This document shows positions 12,135 to 12,184 of a stretch of DNA of 12,184 nucleotides, piece by piece; the first letter of the stretch is position 1, and each line of letters starts with the position of its first letter. The translations under genes were made by a program, and so were the position numbers. A model generated the notes under the pieces. The model was not told the DNA's origin. It did no database searches and was given only the letters and a program-made list of their open reading frames with translations. This stretch comes from JAEZJZ01 sp964450265 (GTDB lineage Bacteria > Bacillota > UBA994 > UBA5500): assembly GCA_964450265.1 (NCBI GenBank), contig CAYVCY010000055.1, positions 1 through 12,184 on the forward strand. The letters are read 5' to 3'.

Positions 12135-12184
12135 AGAGGGACGGATCTTTTGTCACACGGGTGTGACAAAAGATCCGTCCCTCT
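12135..12184. repeat. Perfect 24-bp inverted repeat at the window end
   Basis: Arms 12135-12158 and 12161-12184 are exact complements around a central GG. The inner ends are GTCACAC and GTGTGAC, and the arm contains AGGGACGGATCTTTTG. The right arm stops at the window edge, so the element may continue. From memory, palindromes of this kind (AGGGACGG...TTTTGTCACAC) are dispersed in Firmicute genomes. As RNA it contains TTTT only inside the stem. Confidence 0.75.

Overview
The window reads as a chromosomal segment of a Gram-positive, probably spore-forming Firmicute of the Clostridia type, fairly GC-rich. The reasons are strong AAGGAGG ribosome binding sites, frequent TTG and GTG starts, a Met T-box in front of metG, an AbrB-type regulator, a veg gene, and the gene run abrB / metG / tatD / rsmA / veg, which echoes the corresponding Bacillus region. 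I cannot name the genus.

Layout. (1) 1-2434: ribosomal protein genes rplK (5' end outside the window), rplA, rplJ and rplL. A likely L1-binding RNA sits in front of rplA. rplJ has its own strong promoter and an L10-type leader with an attenuator. A bidirectional terminator closes the block, and rpoB does not follow. (2) 2439-2880: abrB on the minus strand with two promoters and two Spo0A-box-like sequences in its leader. (3) 2881-3453: a non-coding stretch with a 16-base direct repeat, then the metG promoter and T-box leader. (4) 3454-7119: metG, tatD and rsmA, with tatD and rsmA overlapping. (5) 7270-8254: a YkuK-type RNase H-like gene, then veg with tandem near-consensus promoters and a perfect terminator. 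(6) 8277-8603: a 106-bp repeat element and a structured leader. (7) 8604-12088: cphB (cyanophycinase) and cphA (cyanophycin synthetase), a two-gene unit for breaking down and making the Asp-Arg storage polymer. (8) 12092-12184: two long perfect inverted repeats that reach the window end.

The genes are mostly translation functions (ribosomal proteins, Met-tRNA synthetase, 16S rRNA dimethylase), with two typical Firmicute regulatory genes (abrB, veg) and one storage pathway. I see no phage, CRISPR or intact transposon. The unusual content is mainly regulatory RNA and DNA: an rRNA mimic before rplA, the rplJ attenuator, the abrB Spo0A boxes, alternative hairpins before cphB, and several repeats. 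All six sigma-A-type promoters I could place have an extended -10 (TGn).
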